DNA from: Temnopleurus reevesii
Lineage: Eukaryota; Echinodermata; Echinoidea; Temnopleuroida; Temnopleuridae
Assembly (NCBI GenBank): GCA_036244855.1
Contig: BQKZ01001565.1
Coordinates: 12,157 to 76,156 of the forward strand
Direction of reading: 5' to 3'
Length of the DNA: 64,000 bases
Shown: piece by piece, positions 24,540 to 36,639 of the stretch
How the letters are laid out: each line of letters begins with the position of its first letter
How positions within the stretch are numbered: the first letter of the stretch is position 1
Program-made: the position numbers and the translations under genes
Notes under the pieces: model-generated
Database searches by the model: none
What the model was told of the DNA's origin: nothing
What the model saw: the letters and a program-made list of their open reading frames with translations, nothing else

Positions 24540-25120
24540 AGTTAGAATTTTTTTTGAGAAATTTGATTGATGAGGATCAGAATTTCTCACCCCTGACATT
24601 TCCTGTTTCAACTGGAGTTTTCTTCAGGAAAAATGCAATGAGTAAACATTTGTTATTTTTTTTACACCGTTTAAATACATGAATCGTATTTAATATTTGT
24701 ATTCAGACAAGCATCTCTAGTAAAAGTAAAAGCAATTTTAATTTTAAAGTAGCCCTTTGGACCAGACACCTTTTTCAAGATCATGTAAAACCAGTTTTTA
24801 TTTAAAAAAAACAAAAAAACAAAAAAACAAAGCTGATTGTTGGGTCAATTCATGAGCATAAATCACTTGAAAAGGACTAAACGATCATTGAACTATCTTT
24901 TATGCATATAATAGTGCCATAACTTTGCAAGATCTGGTGTGATCAAATGCTCATGTGAATTTCTTGCATTACAGTAGTTGTTTAATTTTGAAGGAAATTG
25001 CACTTCTTTATTGATCAATGTTTTCTATTTACTACATAATTTGTTTAATATTACTTTAAACTTTTCCTTTTCCCTTCATCTTATTTCCATTCCTTTTTCT
25101 TCCACCCCAACTATACATCA
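24540..25120. other. Intronic stretch without recognised gene
   Basis: AT-rich with an A-rich (AAAAAAAC)n-like run at 24806-24830. It ends at an N at 25124. Confidence 0.45.
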
Positions 25121-25123
25121 CCT

Positions 25124-25124
25124 N
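25124..25124. other. Single N, assembly gap
   Basis: An N occurs 21 bases before an embedded sequencing adapter, marking an unreliable join. Confidence 0.8.
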
Positions 25125-25144
25125 AAAGATCTCCTCTTTAATTT

Positions 25145-25182
25145 CTGTCTCTTATACACATCTAGATGTGTATAAGAGACAG
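25145..25182. other. Embedded Nextera transposase mosaic-end junction (sequencing artefact)
   Basis: CTGTCTCTTATACACATCT is followed directly by its reverse complement AGATGTGTATAAGAGACAG. This is the Tn5 mosaic end used in Nextera kits, in the head-to-head form that marks a mate-pair circularisation junction. It is not genomic. Bases on its two sides may come from different places, so adjacency across 25124-25182 should not be trusted. Confidence 0.97.
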
Positions 25183-25189
25183 CCCCTGA

Positions 25190-25640
25190 ACCCTGACCCC
25201 ACCCCAAACACCCCCTTATATCTAGTCTTGTTTTAATTGTGGCAGAATTGACTTTCTCTCACTCCATTACACTTTTTGAAGGAGCCCCGGTCAGAAATCA
25301 GTCACCGAGCCACTTAGCTTTCACCTCGCTGGGGGCAAGTAATCTAGAAGAATCAGAAGAATCGTGGGCTCTTCCCCGAGCCCACATCTGCTCTCATTTT
25401 TCTCGCTCATCCGTGAAAACGGTGCATTATTTTCTGCCATTGTGTCAGGAAAACAAGGGGAAAGGATTTAATATAGGAAGGGGTGACTTGGGCCTATTAA
25501 ATATGTTCTTGTGTTGTGACAATAGAGAAAAATTGTACAGATCAGCGCATCAATAATAATGGTTCCAATGGTCCTTATAAAAACATGTAGAATGAATATA
25601 ATTTTGAGGTTGATAAATGAAGCCAGTGGAAAAGGAAAGG
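25190..25640. other. Intronic stretch without recognised gene
   Basis: A C-rich start immediately after the adapter, then moderate GC. A 105-codon frame at 25239-25556 has no recognised domain or splice sites. Confidence 0.4.
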
Positions 25641-25643
25641 GTT

Positions 25644-25804
25644 CTTTCTCATAAAGCTGTTCGTAGATCTACACACATCTCTACGAACCACTGGTTACCC
25701 TTTCCTTCACTCATAATAGCTCCTGTTGCTGAATCACCCCTGAGAAAGGGTCACTAGTCATTTGTTGAGTTGTGAATACCACTATGAGCAGCTTTATGAG
25801 CAAG
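25644..25804. mobile_element. Foldback element with CTCATAAAGCTG termini
   Basis: CTCATAAAGCTG at the left and CAGCTTTATGAG at the right form inverted ends, each preceded outward by CTTN. Near the left end is a second hairpin, GTTCGTAGA/TCTACGAAC. No clear target duplication was found. Confidence 0.6.
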
Positions 25805-25809
25805 TCTTG

Positions 25810-27170
25810 GGTTTGCAGCTTTAACTAATAGAATACCAGAGCCCGAACATGATTTAGAATGGTGTCCATTTGACATTCAAATATACCAGAAATGATACAT
25901 GGTGGATATTTACGTAGATGCAGATGGAAATTGGATCAGAAAGAGAAATGTTGAAATACAATACAATGTTGATGGTTTAAGTTGATCTGTGATCTAGATT
26001 TTCAGGCAAAACCTGGATTTCCACAAAAGTCCCATGCCTGGAACCATAAAATAAGGCGTAATGCCCAATTTCTAAACAAGCACCCAATTCTACTAGCACA
26101 ATTTGTCTACGTTGATTTCCCCTGAAAATACCTCGGTTTATGTAAGCGCGACACAAGATTTGTCAAAATCCATATTCCCTTTTGCTGGATATATTTGTGT
26201 ATCGGTGGACGTTTTGCTTGATATATACACACTGCGTGAATTGGAGTGCTCCCCAAAGGCCGAGCTGTTACAGCATAATAATGATTTCAAGTTAGGAATT
26301 TCCAAATTTTATCCAGAGGGGAGAAGGTAAAATCTCATTTAGGTTTGTTGTAGAATTTCCTAAAGCACTTGATTGGAGCGCTAACCAAAGTGCCAATCAT
26401 TATCAGTGGATGCTGATTGGTGCGGATTCTCCTGGGAAAGTTTTCGCCAAACGACGACGAGAGCCGGGGTGGGGGAGCGAAAAAAACGTGAAGAAAAGAA
26501 ACAAAGAGAGGGAAATGTCCCATTTGATGGATGTAATGCTACACCGAATTGTTTTCCCGTGTGTAAGCAATTGATTACTTGATTGTCCCGTTCCGTGTGT
26601 GAAAGATGTAAAAGATGTTGGTCCAACGTATTGTTGGTGCGGGTACAGAAAGTGCGCGTTCGCTTGAAGGAGGGAGAAGGTTGCACAATCACGCTTCGGT
26701 GACAATTTCGCAAAATATATCCCCCGAAATGAGGGCAGAACGAGCTTTAGAATAGAATTGAAATATTGGACATTGTTAAATGAGCGGAAGACACGCTTTC
26801 TATCATTTTTCTTCTTGGCTTGTCATGAGATAGAGCAATCAATTACAGCAAATGAGAAATAAAGGAGATCCGTCAAATGCCACTCAATCACCGCCATCCA
26901 TTAAGTGTAAAGCTATCTGCCAGAAAAAAAGTTTTCATGGTAATATACGGTTGGTCATGCTGGAAAGTATGGAATACAGGCTTCGTAACATCAGGTGTAG
27001 ATAAATCAAAATAATGAGAATTATTATATTTACATGAATTTTTTATTCTATTTTTATTTATTTATGCTTGATCAATCTAAAATATGGATATTGCATTTCT
27101 CCAGCATCAAACCGTGTAGATTTTATTTCATTTTGTTATTACCATTATTTCTGAAACAGATTTATTTCAA
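25810..27170. other. Intronic stretch without recognised gene
   Basis: Mostly AT-rich, with a CpG-richer segment at about 26380-26720 that overlaps several chance frames up to 110 codons. No supported exon. Confidence 0.4.
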
Positions 27171-27178
27171 TGTCTTAA

Positions 27179-27685
27179 AGCCCAAGTATAGTTTTGGTAA
27201 AAGCGAATATTTTTATCGCCAAATTTTGTCTTCAAATCTACTTAAAAGGAAACATGATATCATGAACATATTGTACAAAAGATTGTACGAAAAATTAACA
27301 AGTTTTGGAAAAGTTATAACCTAAAGTGTGGAAAATATTTTAGCGTCGTAGCCCCCGACGCGAATTCAATATTTTCTTTCTTGATAAAGGACAGCTTCTC
27401 ATGAACAGAATTGGATAAAAATTTCAGAATTTATTCTTTATGTATTCCTTTTTAGCATGCTTTAATAAAATCTTGGAAATAATTTTCTATATGCCCGATA
27501 AGAAGCAAAATATTGTTATAACCAAGAGAGGGCGCTAAATACGATTTAACGGTCAAATTCAAATTTTCAAAAGAATTCGCTTGTAGAAAAATATGCTTTG
27601 ATCTTGAAATGTGTATAGAAACTATATGTCATGGTATCCCCAAAATTCACATTTCTTTAATCTTTACCAAAACTATACATGGGCT
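27179..27685. mobile_element. TTAA-flanked MITE (piggyBac-like target preference)
   Basis: The ends AGCCCAAGTATAGTTTTGG and CCAAAACTATACATGGGCT are inverted repeats differing at one base over about 23. TTAA stands immediately outside both (27175-27178 and 27686-27689). The 507 bp interior is non-coding and has a central GTCG...CGAC foldback and a CTCF-like GAGAGGGCGCT near 27525. TTAA duplications are characteristic of piggyBac elements; no transposase is present. Confidence 0.85.
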
Positions 27686-28030
27686 TTAAATTTACTTTAT
27701 ATGATAGGGATTGACAATAATGAAGTTTTATACCCCACAGTGATCTGACTAAATGAGTCTACACTTATAGAGATAATGAAAAGTACAGACAATTTTAGTT
27801 AATTCTTTGAGACCTTCCCCACACAAAATAAGAGGAAAGTTGCAAATAATACATTTTTATTTTCTCTCGATTTAAGGAGGGCAGCAATTTTATTAGAAAT
27901 AGTAAGTGTGCCTTTTTCTGTTGATTTCCTTGGAATAGGTCTTGTATTTTTCTCTTTATGTCTCTTCTTTCTTTTTTCCTGGGATGATAACAATTGTACT
28001 TGCACACATCCATTATCATGATGTACTCAC

Positions 28031-28187
28031 TTAAGTTAAGTATGTCATCCCTCAAATCTAAAATTTCCCTTTCTGCAGTCTCAAAACGAACGAAATCGAT
28101 ATCATCGATGATAAAGGAAATTCCTACTCTTCCCTGTCCAAGGTGTGTAATTGGGATGTCCGCATCTTGTCTCTTTCCTGACACCAC
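28031..28187 (-). CDS. Candidate internal exon of a possible minus-strand nested gene
   Basis: On the minus strand the frame stays open through a segment reading SGKRQDADIPITHLGQGRV, then ISFIIDDIDFVRFE, then TAEREILDLRDDILNL, ending at a consensus-like donor AA|GTGAGT. A possible acceptor GGGGAG lies at 28188, but it lacks a good pyrimidine tract. The composition is protein-like, with an amphipathic acidic helix at the end. I do not recognise a family. Donor phase 1 fits the acceptor at 24534. Confidence 0.25.
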
Positions 28188-28189
28188 CT

Positions 28190-30580
28190 CCCCAAGTCCC
28201 CGAGGGGTGCATTTCTTTACCCCTCTATAAACGTTACACCCCTATTTAAAGATTCTGAATCACTGCACCTCTGAAATATCAGCTAAACCCTATGTAATTC
28301 CACCGAAATCAGTCGACTCTGTCCGCTCCTTTGTCAATCAGTGAATCCGTGAAATTGGGGGGAAGGAAGGAAATAGGGCCATGATTATTGTTTCCAGGGC
28401 TTTTTCGTCTGTCTTCATATTTTAAGACTTTGGTGTAAGTTTTCTCTTTGCTGGATATTGTTTCAATAAGAGGATGCACTCATAGTTTATTTTGAGGGGA
28501 ACAAGATGACATGCAAATTCTTGGGGATAAGTAGGTTTAGGGGAAATAGTTGTTGGTATTTACACAGCTGATGTTCAAGAATATTAAGTCCAAGTGTTTT
28601 TTTCAATGATAATGATTAGTATTTCATAAATTGATCTAAAAAGACGGGTGAATATAAATAAATTGAATTAATCCACAGTGGAGCTTTGGAGACGAATAGA
28701 ATTAATCTATTTGTTATCAAAAGAAAAATATATCCATCAATTACATAAGGATCAACCAATTTTTTTAGAATGTATTTATCGATGGTTTCAAGAGTTATAT
28801 AATCTATTTTCTGTTTATTTTTAAATTATTTCTATTCATCTCTTAATATTTTTTATCAGAATCATGGACAGTATGGCAATTGTTTTCATCTAACCTTGAA
28901 TTTCAGATGGCGGCATAAATATGAGGTGACAAGTTGAAAGACTCATGACCTCAATCTATGGTAGAGCATATTTCGTCAAATCTTCCCTTCAAATCTTCCC
29001 TTCAATGAATATTTTAAAGTTATTAATAGACATAGACTTTCTTTTCTATCCCAAGCTCTGGTCTCTATTCTTCCGACCTTCACTCTCTATTTATTCACCT
29101 AATTCCCTCTTCTTTTTTTTAAATCTCTTTCCTTACATTTTCGCTCTCTCTCTCTCCTTTTCTCTCTGTCTCCCCTCTATTTCTATGTTTAGTTCTAATC
29201 TTTCTTTCGGTTGCCGATTTCTAATCTTGTTTAATGAGTTCCAAATGTCTTTTTCATTCTTTTATTTATTTTTTATTATTCAATTATTGATACTATGAGT
29301 CATCTTTAACAAATGATGACTCAATCATACTGTTATAAGGTCTTTCAGAATTCTGTTTCTAGGATTTAGTCTTTTTCTTTATTATGCGTCCTATGGGATA
29401 AATTATGAAGAAGGAGGGGGTTGGGGCAAAACCGGCAAATATTTGACAAAATTGGAGAATTGGCATACTTCGATGCTGTGATATGGATAGTAATAAAGTT
29501 AAGTGTTTGATATTTTCCCTTAATAATGCCCCCCCCCCCCCCTTCCCATATCTCTCTTTCTCTTTCTCCTTTTCACACTCTCTGTCTCTCTTCTCATCTT
29601 CACCCCCCCCTTCATCCACTACTGACACTGAAACGTCAGAATTATGAAGAATATGAACGAGAGGTCATACAAAAGGTCATGCGAATGAAAGAAAGGGATA
29701 ACGTGGTCAGCAGTTTTGATTAATGTTACGGATTAGGATGTGAATTCCATTGTACATATTCAGCTCCAATTATTATTTGGGACAACACAGTCCTCATATC
29801 TGGGTAAAATATTTTTTACAGAGAGATGAAAATTTAGTTGATTTAACTATGAAGCTATGAGATGGCTAATCGATCATGGACAATCCAAATTTCCCAGAAT
29901 AGAGGCCCATCTCTTTGGTTGATTTTTAATAAATAGACAATTTTTGTAAGGTGATTAAAAATTTATCCATATTTGCCCCAAGACAAACTATATTTTCACC
30001 TGTCAATGAAGTATTGAAAACTCAAGCAAACATTGAAGTTTGTCTGACGTATCAACACGCAATGCAGACAATGTTCATTCTATTTATTGAAATTTGATTG
30101 TTTGTTAACTGACAAATATTTCACCATGCATTGAATATTTGGCAAAAAGTATGCATGGAATTTAACTTTATTAATTCAGCAAGATCTATGATGCTACAGT
30201 TAAAATTTCACAAAACATACAATGATCAGTAGCCCAAGCAAAATGGCATCCAACTTTATGTATCAGCCTTCTTCCTGAAATCTTCCATTATTGATTAATC
30301 ATTTGGTTCTTACAGCATGGGAAACTCTGCCGAAATTTGAGGTACCTTCCTGTAACTTGTACCAAAATCATCCAATAAAATAGAATGAAAGTGGTTGCAG
30401 AGCATTGTTGTTTTATTCTCAATTTCCGTTTTACACTGCAATTATTACATCTATCATTGTAGGGGAAGAATGGTATGTTTACATCAAATTGAAAATGCCA
30501 ACCATAAATGTGATTAAAAGCTACAGCTCCTCTTAATGATGATGCATTTTGTAGCAGGCTCCCATTTATCCATTCACAAT
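28190..30580. other. Intronic stretch without recognised gene
   Basis: AT-rich. It includes a GAGGGGT/ACCCCTC hairpin at about 28202-28230, a T/C-rich zone at 29040-29290, and poly-C plus CT-rich DNA at 29529-29620. No supported exon. Confidence 0.45.
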
Positions 30581-30639
30581 TAACCTATCAAACATATCTG
30601 AAAAGATTTAGGTAAATTAAATGAGCAATGTTTCCAATC

Positions 30640-31060
30640 AACAATTGAGGGCCTCCTTTAAATAGAAGATCCGTCGCCCGGTCAAGCGACAAAGATCTAT
30701 TATAGTGCACATAATCTGCTTGATTGAGTCCGACAGAAGTCAGTGAATTTCGTTGCGCTAATTGTAGCGTCCCGAAAAGAATTACATGCAATGAGATTTA
30801 ACCTGTAATAAGGGTATGCGCCCATAATCTAAATTGATGGGGCATCGCTAACTAACAATCACTGATTTGAATTCATTCTTCCAGCAAAGATCCCATTGTA
30901 GGTAGTTTCTCAGACGTTGATTGTAATCCAGTAAAGCTTTAATTGGATTTTAATCACCCGTGTGGGAATTAGCCATGTTGTTACATGTATGCAAATGTTC
31001 TGCATGTTTAATTGCAACTCGATTCGAAATATGTTTGAATGGTATTATTGGATTTTAATT
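30640..31060. promoter_or_regulatory. Candidate intronic enhancer / conserved element
   Basis: Unique-looking sequence with dense homeodomain and POU-type motifs: GTAATCC (Otx-type) near 30926, TTTAATTGGATTTTAATC near 30937, an octamer ATGCAAAT at 30989-30996, and TTTAATTGC soon after. No repeats fall inside. Function is inference from motif density and position in a COE intron. Confidence 0.3.
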
Positions 31061-31117
31061 GTTTAAAAAGAGCAATGTTCTTTCTTTATTATTTCTCCTC
31101 TTTTTCTTCCTTCCTAT

Positions 31118-31430
31118 TTTCATTCAAATTTGTTTGAGATAGAAATATTAGCCCAACTCTTTCTTATGTTTCCTTTTTACCTTTCTTTCACATTTACAAT
31201 ATTTCTGTCTTTCAAATTTCATTCAAATTTGTTTAAGGATGAAATTTGAGCCCAACTCTCTTTAATGTTTTTTATGGGTTTTATGACCATCTATCTCATT
31301 TACAATATTTCTGCTTTTCAAATTCTAATTTCATTCAAATTTGTTTGAGATAGAAATAAGAGCCCACCTCTCTTTATTATTCCCCAGGGTTTTTATAAAC
31401 CGTCTTTCACATTTGCAATATTTCTGCCTG
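31118..31430. repeat. Three-unit tandem repeat, ~100-110 bp
   Basis: CATTCAAATTTGTTT, GAGCCCAACTCTC-type, CACATTTACAATATTTCTG and variants recur at about 31121, 31221 and 31331 in the same order. Confidence 0.85.
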
Positions 31431-31555
31431 TGTCTCCAAACAACGCAAAGTATAATGTAATAGTGAGCACCCAATTCTCCATGGATAAAACCCCAACTCC
31501 CCAAGGCCCCTGGATGACGGTAGGAATGCTCACCAGGGGTCCCCTACCCATTTAC

Positions 31556-31638
31556 CTCCCCAGAGATGCTGGCATGTAAGGACCTCAGGGCCTGCTCCAT
31601 CATCACCAGCGCAGCTCTCTTGGGGAGACGGACCAAGG
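31556..31638 (-). CDS. Candidate internal exon of a possible minus-strand nested gene
   Basis: On the minus strand a C-rich tract ending AAGCACCCAG precedes an open segment reading LVRLPKRAALVMMEQ then ALRSLHASISGE, ending GAG|GTAAAT. It sits in a GC-rich patch (31490-31720) unlike the surrounding DNA. Splice phase 0 fits the candidate acceptor at 28188. The plus strand also has an open frame here (31566-31781). No family recognised. Confidence 0.2.
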
Positions 31639-31900
31639 CTGGGTGCTTGTTTGGGGTGGGGCGGGAGGAGGGTATTGGTCTGACGGAAGGGGTGGTGACT
31701 GGAGGTGCAAGGGGTACTTTTTCTTGTAATTTTTTTCATTTTTGTTCTCCTCGTTTTATATATCACTCTTTATGTGAATAAATATGGTACAAAATCATAG
31801 GCAGATAATTTCACGTATGAGAGACTGAATATTTGTGATTAAAACTCTGAGTTTTGACCTTTGTGTCAAGTTTTAGATGAAAATGTGAAACATTGAAAGT

Positions 31901-31990
31901 TAATAATAATAATAATAATAATTACATTTATAAGGCGCTTTATACAGGTGTTTCAAAGCGCACAGTTGGTCTGTCTAATCATAATACCGG
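31901..31990. repeat. (AAT)n-headed interspersed repeat
   Basis: An (AAT)n run is followed by TACATTTATAAGGCGCTTTA and TTTCAAAGCGC, an inverted GCGCTTT/AAAGCGC pair. Sequences of this form, microsatellite plus a GCGCTTTATA motif, are dispersed in several marine invertebrate genomes. Confidence 0.6.
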
Positions 31991-32160
31991 TAAAAAAAAT
32001 CAATACATAGTACATAATTATTAGATAACAAAGTACTTGATTATAAACTAACTTTGTGTACGCCTCCAAAAATGTACTACAGTTTTAAATCTCTTTGTTC
32101 TGATGCAGACAGATATTGAATGATTAGAGAAGGCGGAGATAGGAAATTAAAAAATATGAA

Positions 32161-32206
32161 TTAGAGGGAAAAGATGATGATGAAGAAGAAAAAGAAGTAG
32201 AAGTAG

Positions 32207-32247
<41 letters not shown>

Positions 32248-32315
32248 AAAGAAGAAGAACAACAAGAACAAAAAGAAGAAGAAGACAAACAACAACAACA
32301 AGGAGAAGAAGCTCT
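32161..32315. repeat. Compound trinucleotide repeat, (AGT)n core
   Basis: A clean (AGT)n run at about 32205-32247 is flanked by GATGATGA, GAAGAA and ACAACA trinucleotides. The poly-Leu/Val minus-strand frame is its translation. Confidence 0.9.
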
Positions 32316-32319
32316 CTAT

Positions 32320-35030
32320 TAACTTGTTTTTGCTTTTCCTTCAGCAAAGTGGCTATTCACATCAGAAAATAAGATCAATCTACCAATAGAGTATCATGAT
32401 AAATCACTAATCTAACCTTGATATTAAGTGAAATGATCAAAGCTGGAAAACACATCTAGAACATAATACAGGAGAGAGATATCATGTGATGATTAAGGCG
32501 ATAATTGACTTTAACTCTTTGACTCTGTGATGGGTTTGTCAAAGTTTTGTGCCTAAACGCTACCTAATAGTTTTCACAAACGAAGCAATGAAAGTGCCCT
32601 GCATTATGCCTGCTTCATTAAATAGCCGTTTCTATAGAAGTCATCCTATTGAGACGTATTTTCTCGCTGCCTTTGTAAGGCTTCACGCCTTCGTCCCCAT
32701 AACAATCCAAGAAAAGAAGATAAACTCTGAAACCACTACAATCAGGGCCACAGCATTTATGTATGTACCTTTGAGTGTGCAAGAAAAACATAGTTTGTGA
32801 TACTTTAAAAATGTAGAAATGTTTATACTTCTAAAAGAAAGTGAGCACTGGTGAATCTGCACAACTTACATCACTCTCCAATCTTGCTTTGAAGTTATCA
32901 TTTCAGAATTTTGTTCTGGTAGTTTGAATGAATTAATGCACTTTCAAAAATGTTTGTTACAGTCATTATGTTGGTTAGAATAGGAACCACCCAAATGTTG
33001 GTCAAAAAGAAATTATTTCTGGAAGATATTAGATCTTATTTCAACCAGCATATGGGTAGATCCTGTTTTAAACAAGCTAAAAAGATTTTGATTGAGGAGC
33101 ATTTGTTGGTATAGTTTAGATGTTCTCCCTCTAAGGTTGTTTATTACACCACTATTACAAAATTATTCAAAATATTTTGAATTGCTTGCAATTTATTGTA
33201 CAAACGTTTCCAAATAATAGGTATCATCTACCTTTATATTGCCTTTGAAGTTAAAATTACAAGTGCTATTTTCATAGTTTTAAAGTTCAGAGACAGATTT
33301 AGGAATCATTTGAAGACCCATACATCAGCCATTTTAGGAATTCTTGTTAAAACGCTAACATTGATATGTTATGACAGACCATGCTGTTAATAGCAACTGC
33401 ATCAAACCACTATAAGTGTTAGTCCAGCAGAGAAGATTTAGAAAAGTGATGTTTTCATAAAATATGTAATTCAATTTCTTTCATGGTTATTTCAGTTCCC
33501 TGGCTTGATTCTTGCAGAAAAGTTTCCAATACGTCTACTGTTTTGAGTGTTAATATTCACCTTTCAAATGTAAGATGATTTCCACCGACATTTGAAATTA
33601 TTTAAAAGGAAGTGGATATATGCAAGTGATAAAGGCCTCAATAATTGCACAGAAATGTTTTTAAAAATGTGATTTTAAATCTGTTATTAACATGGCTGAA
33701 AAGAATACTTAAATATAGAGTTTGACACTTCTATTACTTTTCATTCATTGAATTCAAATAATATTTGATCTATTTTAATTATGATTTATTAATTGATTTA
33801 TCACACTATGACAATATGATCAAAGGAAAAGTTATATAAATATGGAAAGCAGCAACAGCAGCATTTGTAAAAACTTTTTAGAACTTCACTATGGCAATGT
33901 GATTAAAGGAAAAGTCAAGTAATATTTAAAAAGCAATTTTTTTTCTTTCTTTCACATCACGTCTCGTAGCAGGGATAGTTCCCAAGTCTCCCTGCGCTGG
34001 AATTCAATGCCGGAGGGGCTTTGGTGTTGAATTCTGATATTTGATAATAACTGGATTGTGTAGGTCAAAATTCTGGCTCCCTTGCCATCTGTGGTCGCAA
34101 ATATTTCCCTCTGAACTTGAGAAATGTGGTTCAGGCTGGGAGCAATTTGTACCCCATCTCCGTCCCGATATTCCCCCTCATCCCACCATATCTGCGTCTC
34201 CTGTAGTAGTACCTGGCCTGTTACTAGAGGCTGGATCTAAATAGAAGTCACAAAATCTATTCTTGCGCCCATTTCTTAATCCACTTTTATTTGGTTTTAT
34301 CCAGCGGCAGTACAAACTTGGAAGTTGTTTTCTCAAAAAGTAGTCCACGGGCGATATTGTCGCTCTTTATCGAGCAAGCAGGCCCAGGCTCAAATTCACT
34401 ATCTCTATCTCTCTCTCTCTCTTTCGCTCCTCTCTCATTCACTTTTGGACCGCTGCGGTTCACGGCAATTGGACAATGTTCCTGGTGTGACCTCTGACTC
34501 GAAATTCCCTTCGTAAAGGCACCCACAATGCAACTGAAACAAATTTAGAAGCAGTTACGGTGGAGCCAAATTGAGAAATCGTCCCATTCAGATAGAGAGT
34601 GGAATTGACAGCAAATAATGGCTAGGTGTGGGGATAGCTGTGAACAGTTTAACTTTCACAAAAGCCTATATTTTTAGGTAAGTGTAGCGATAAACACACC
34701 ATTACCTAAATTCTTAACATTGTCGAGTTCCCCAGTTCCTCATGTACCGGTATAGCTTTCTAGAGTAAGGTAGGAAGGGGTATGGGTGTCCAGATGGTCA
34801 ACAAAAATAAACTACAAAGATATCCTCTTTAATTTTGCAATAATTTTGCATTGAATGAAAGGAGATCTGATTATTATGGCCTTTGGAAAATTATGAATAT
34901 TAATTTTTAAGAAATTGTTTAAAAAAAATCAATGTCCTCGCATTGAAAGTAGAATTCTATAAAACTATGTCCGCATAACCAACCTTTCTGGACACTCGAT
35001 AACCAGATAAACTAAAGGACTGTGTCCATA
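32320..35030. other. Intronic stretch without recognised gene
   Basis: AT-rich. A short (CT)n lies at 34400-34425 and a hairpin with TTTAGGTAA/TTACCTAAA arms at about 34673-34712. Chance frames up to 83 codons lack splice context. Confidence 0.45.
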
Positions 35031-35040
35031 AATAAAATTA

Positions 35041-35247
35041 CAGTAAACTCTGCCTAAGTTGAACTTGTCTAAGTCGAACTGTCTGAGTCTAATAATTGTC
35101 TAATAAGTCTATGTGAATCTTTGAGCAAAGCATATTAAACCGGTGTATATTTGAATTTCTCTTTAGACCAAACAGATTTTTATAGTCCCAAAAGACTCGG
35201 ACTTTGACAGAGCATAGACATACCACGTCTATGGACAGAGTTACCTG
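35041..35247. mobile_element. TA-flanked MITE (Tc1/mariner or pogo type)
   Basis: The ends CAGTAAACTCTG and CAGAGTTACCTG are imperfect inverted repeats, each directly flanked by TA (35039-35040 and 35248-35249). CAGT ends and TA target sites are typical of the Tc1/mariner/pogo group. The 207 bp interior is non-coding. Confidence 0.75.
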
Positions 35248-35249
35248 TA

Positions 35250-36460
35250 TTGCAACAATTTCTCGTAAATAGGGCAATTTGACAATGAATTATAGCTGAT
35301 AGACTGATAAATGATCTGACAAGAATAGACTGAGGATGATAATGGCCCATCTGATGGGGGTGTAACGTGTAAATATCCTACAATGTCATGCAGATAGGGG
35401 ATGTCTAGCTGCGATACTCTAAACAATCTTTGCATTGACCCGCATCTCAAGTTCACCATGTAAACATGGACTGCCATTGACAGGTAAACTGTTTGATAGG
35501 CAAGGGGGGGGGGGGACTCTTTAAAACGATGAAAATTAATAAAAGAGCAATGGCTGGAGCTATGTTAGGCAAGAAAGACTGCGGCAATATTTACTGGAGT
35601 ATAGAAACAGCGACCGTAGATTAGGGGAGGGGGGTAATGGACTGGGGGAGGGAGGTAGATGGAGATACAGATACAGACAGAGAGATAGAGATGGAAAGGA
35701 ATGTATCATTCACCCCTTCCTTTCCAGAAGATGATGAATTTAGTTTAGATGCTAACTTTACCTTGCTTAGCTCCTTAGACCTTTGAGTGATGCTAAATGT
35801 TCTCCCTGGGTTGGCTCAATATCACCTCTGGGAACCATAATTGTCATTACCAAAGCCACCAGCTAATTGGATCCCAAATGCTCCATGCTAAAAACACATC
35901 CTGAGTTAAGTGAATTTTTTTAGTATCTCCTGTTGTACTTCTACATTCCCTTTAAATGTATACCTGTTATTTATCCCAAAAGGGGCTGAATCTGTTTCTG
36001 CTAAAGTTGATTTGTTTTCATTGTCTCTGATATTTATTTGGAACTGAACCTTATAACACCTATATTTCTGCTAAATCTGGAAGAAAAATATTTCTGCCAG
36101 ATAAATTAAAGTGATCATGCTTTTTGGAATAGTATTGCATAAATTAGTGATGGTTAATTTGTTTGTTGGTTGTTTTTTTAAACAAATAGCCTTATGTAGT
36201 TAATTCTAAATTTGCTTATATTTAGGGTTACTTTATTTCTCTCAATATATCCATTTTGTTACAGCTTAACACCAATGACATATTTATCAGTTATTTCCAG
36301 GATATCACATAGGAAACATTTGGTATTGTATATGTAATGTATCAACATTTTGGATAAATGCTGTTAAAAGTATATATAATCTTGTTTTCTAGAAATAAAA
36401 CATTTAAAGCACAGTTAAATATCAAATTCTTAAAAAATCCAAAGAGACACAACTATATAT
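35250..36460. other. Intronic stretch without recognised gene
   Basis: AT-rich, with a poly-G run at 35504-35514 and a GA-rich patch at 35620-35700. Confidence 0.45.
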
Positions 36461-36468
36461 ATGGCCTT

Positions 36469-36498
36469 TGTCATTGAAAGATGGTATTTTCAATGACA
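36469..36498. repeat. Perfect 11-bp stem hairpin
   Basis: TGTCATTGAAA, an 8-base loop, then TTTCAATGACA. Too short for a typical microRNA precursor. Confidence 0.65.
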
Positions 36499-36639
36499 TC
36501 TTCTCAGTTTTCCCCCAGCTCCAATCAATGATCTAAACATGCTTTAAAACTAAAGAGGACATGAGAGAGCGAGCCACTTGCCTAACGATTCCCTAAGCAT
36601 ATCAGATTTATTCATTGCTATATCTACTTGATTTTTTCA

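Noticed and set aside
25145..25182. Perfect 38-bp palindrome as a regulatory site or transposon end
   Set aside because: It is exactly the Tn5/Nextera mosaic end, a library artefact.
32147..32347. Poly-Leu/Val frame resembling a membrane protein
   Set aside because: Translation of an (AGT)n/(GAA)n trinucleotide repeat.
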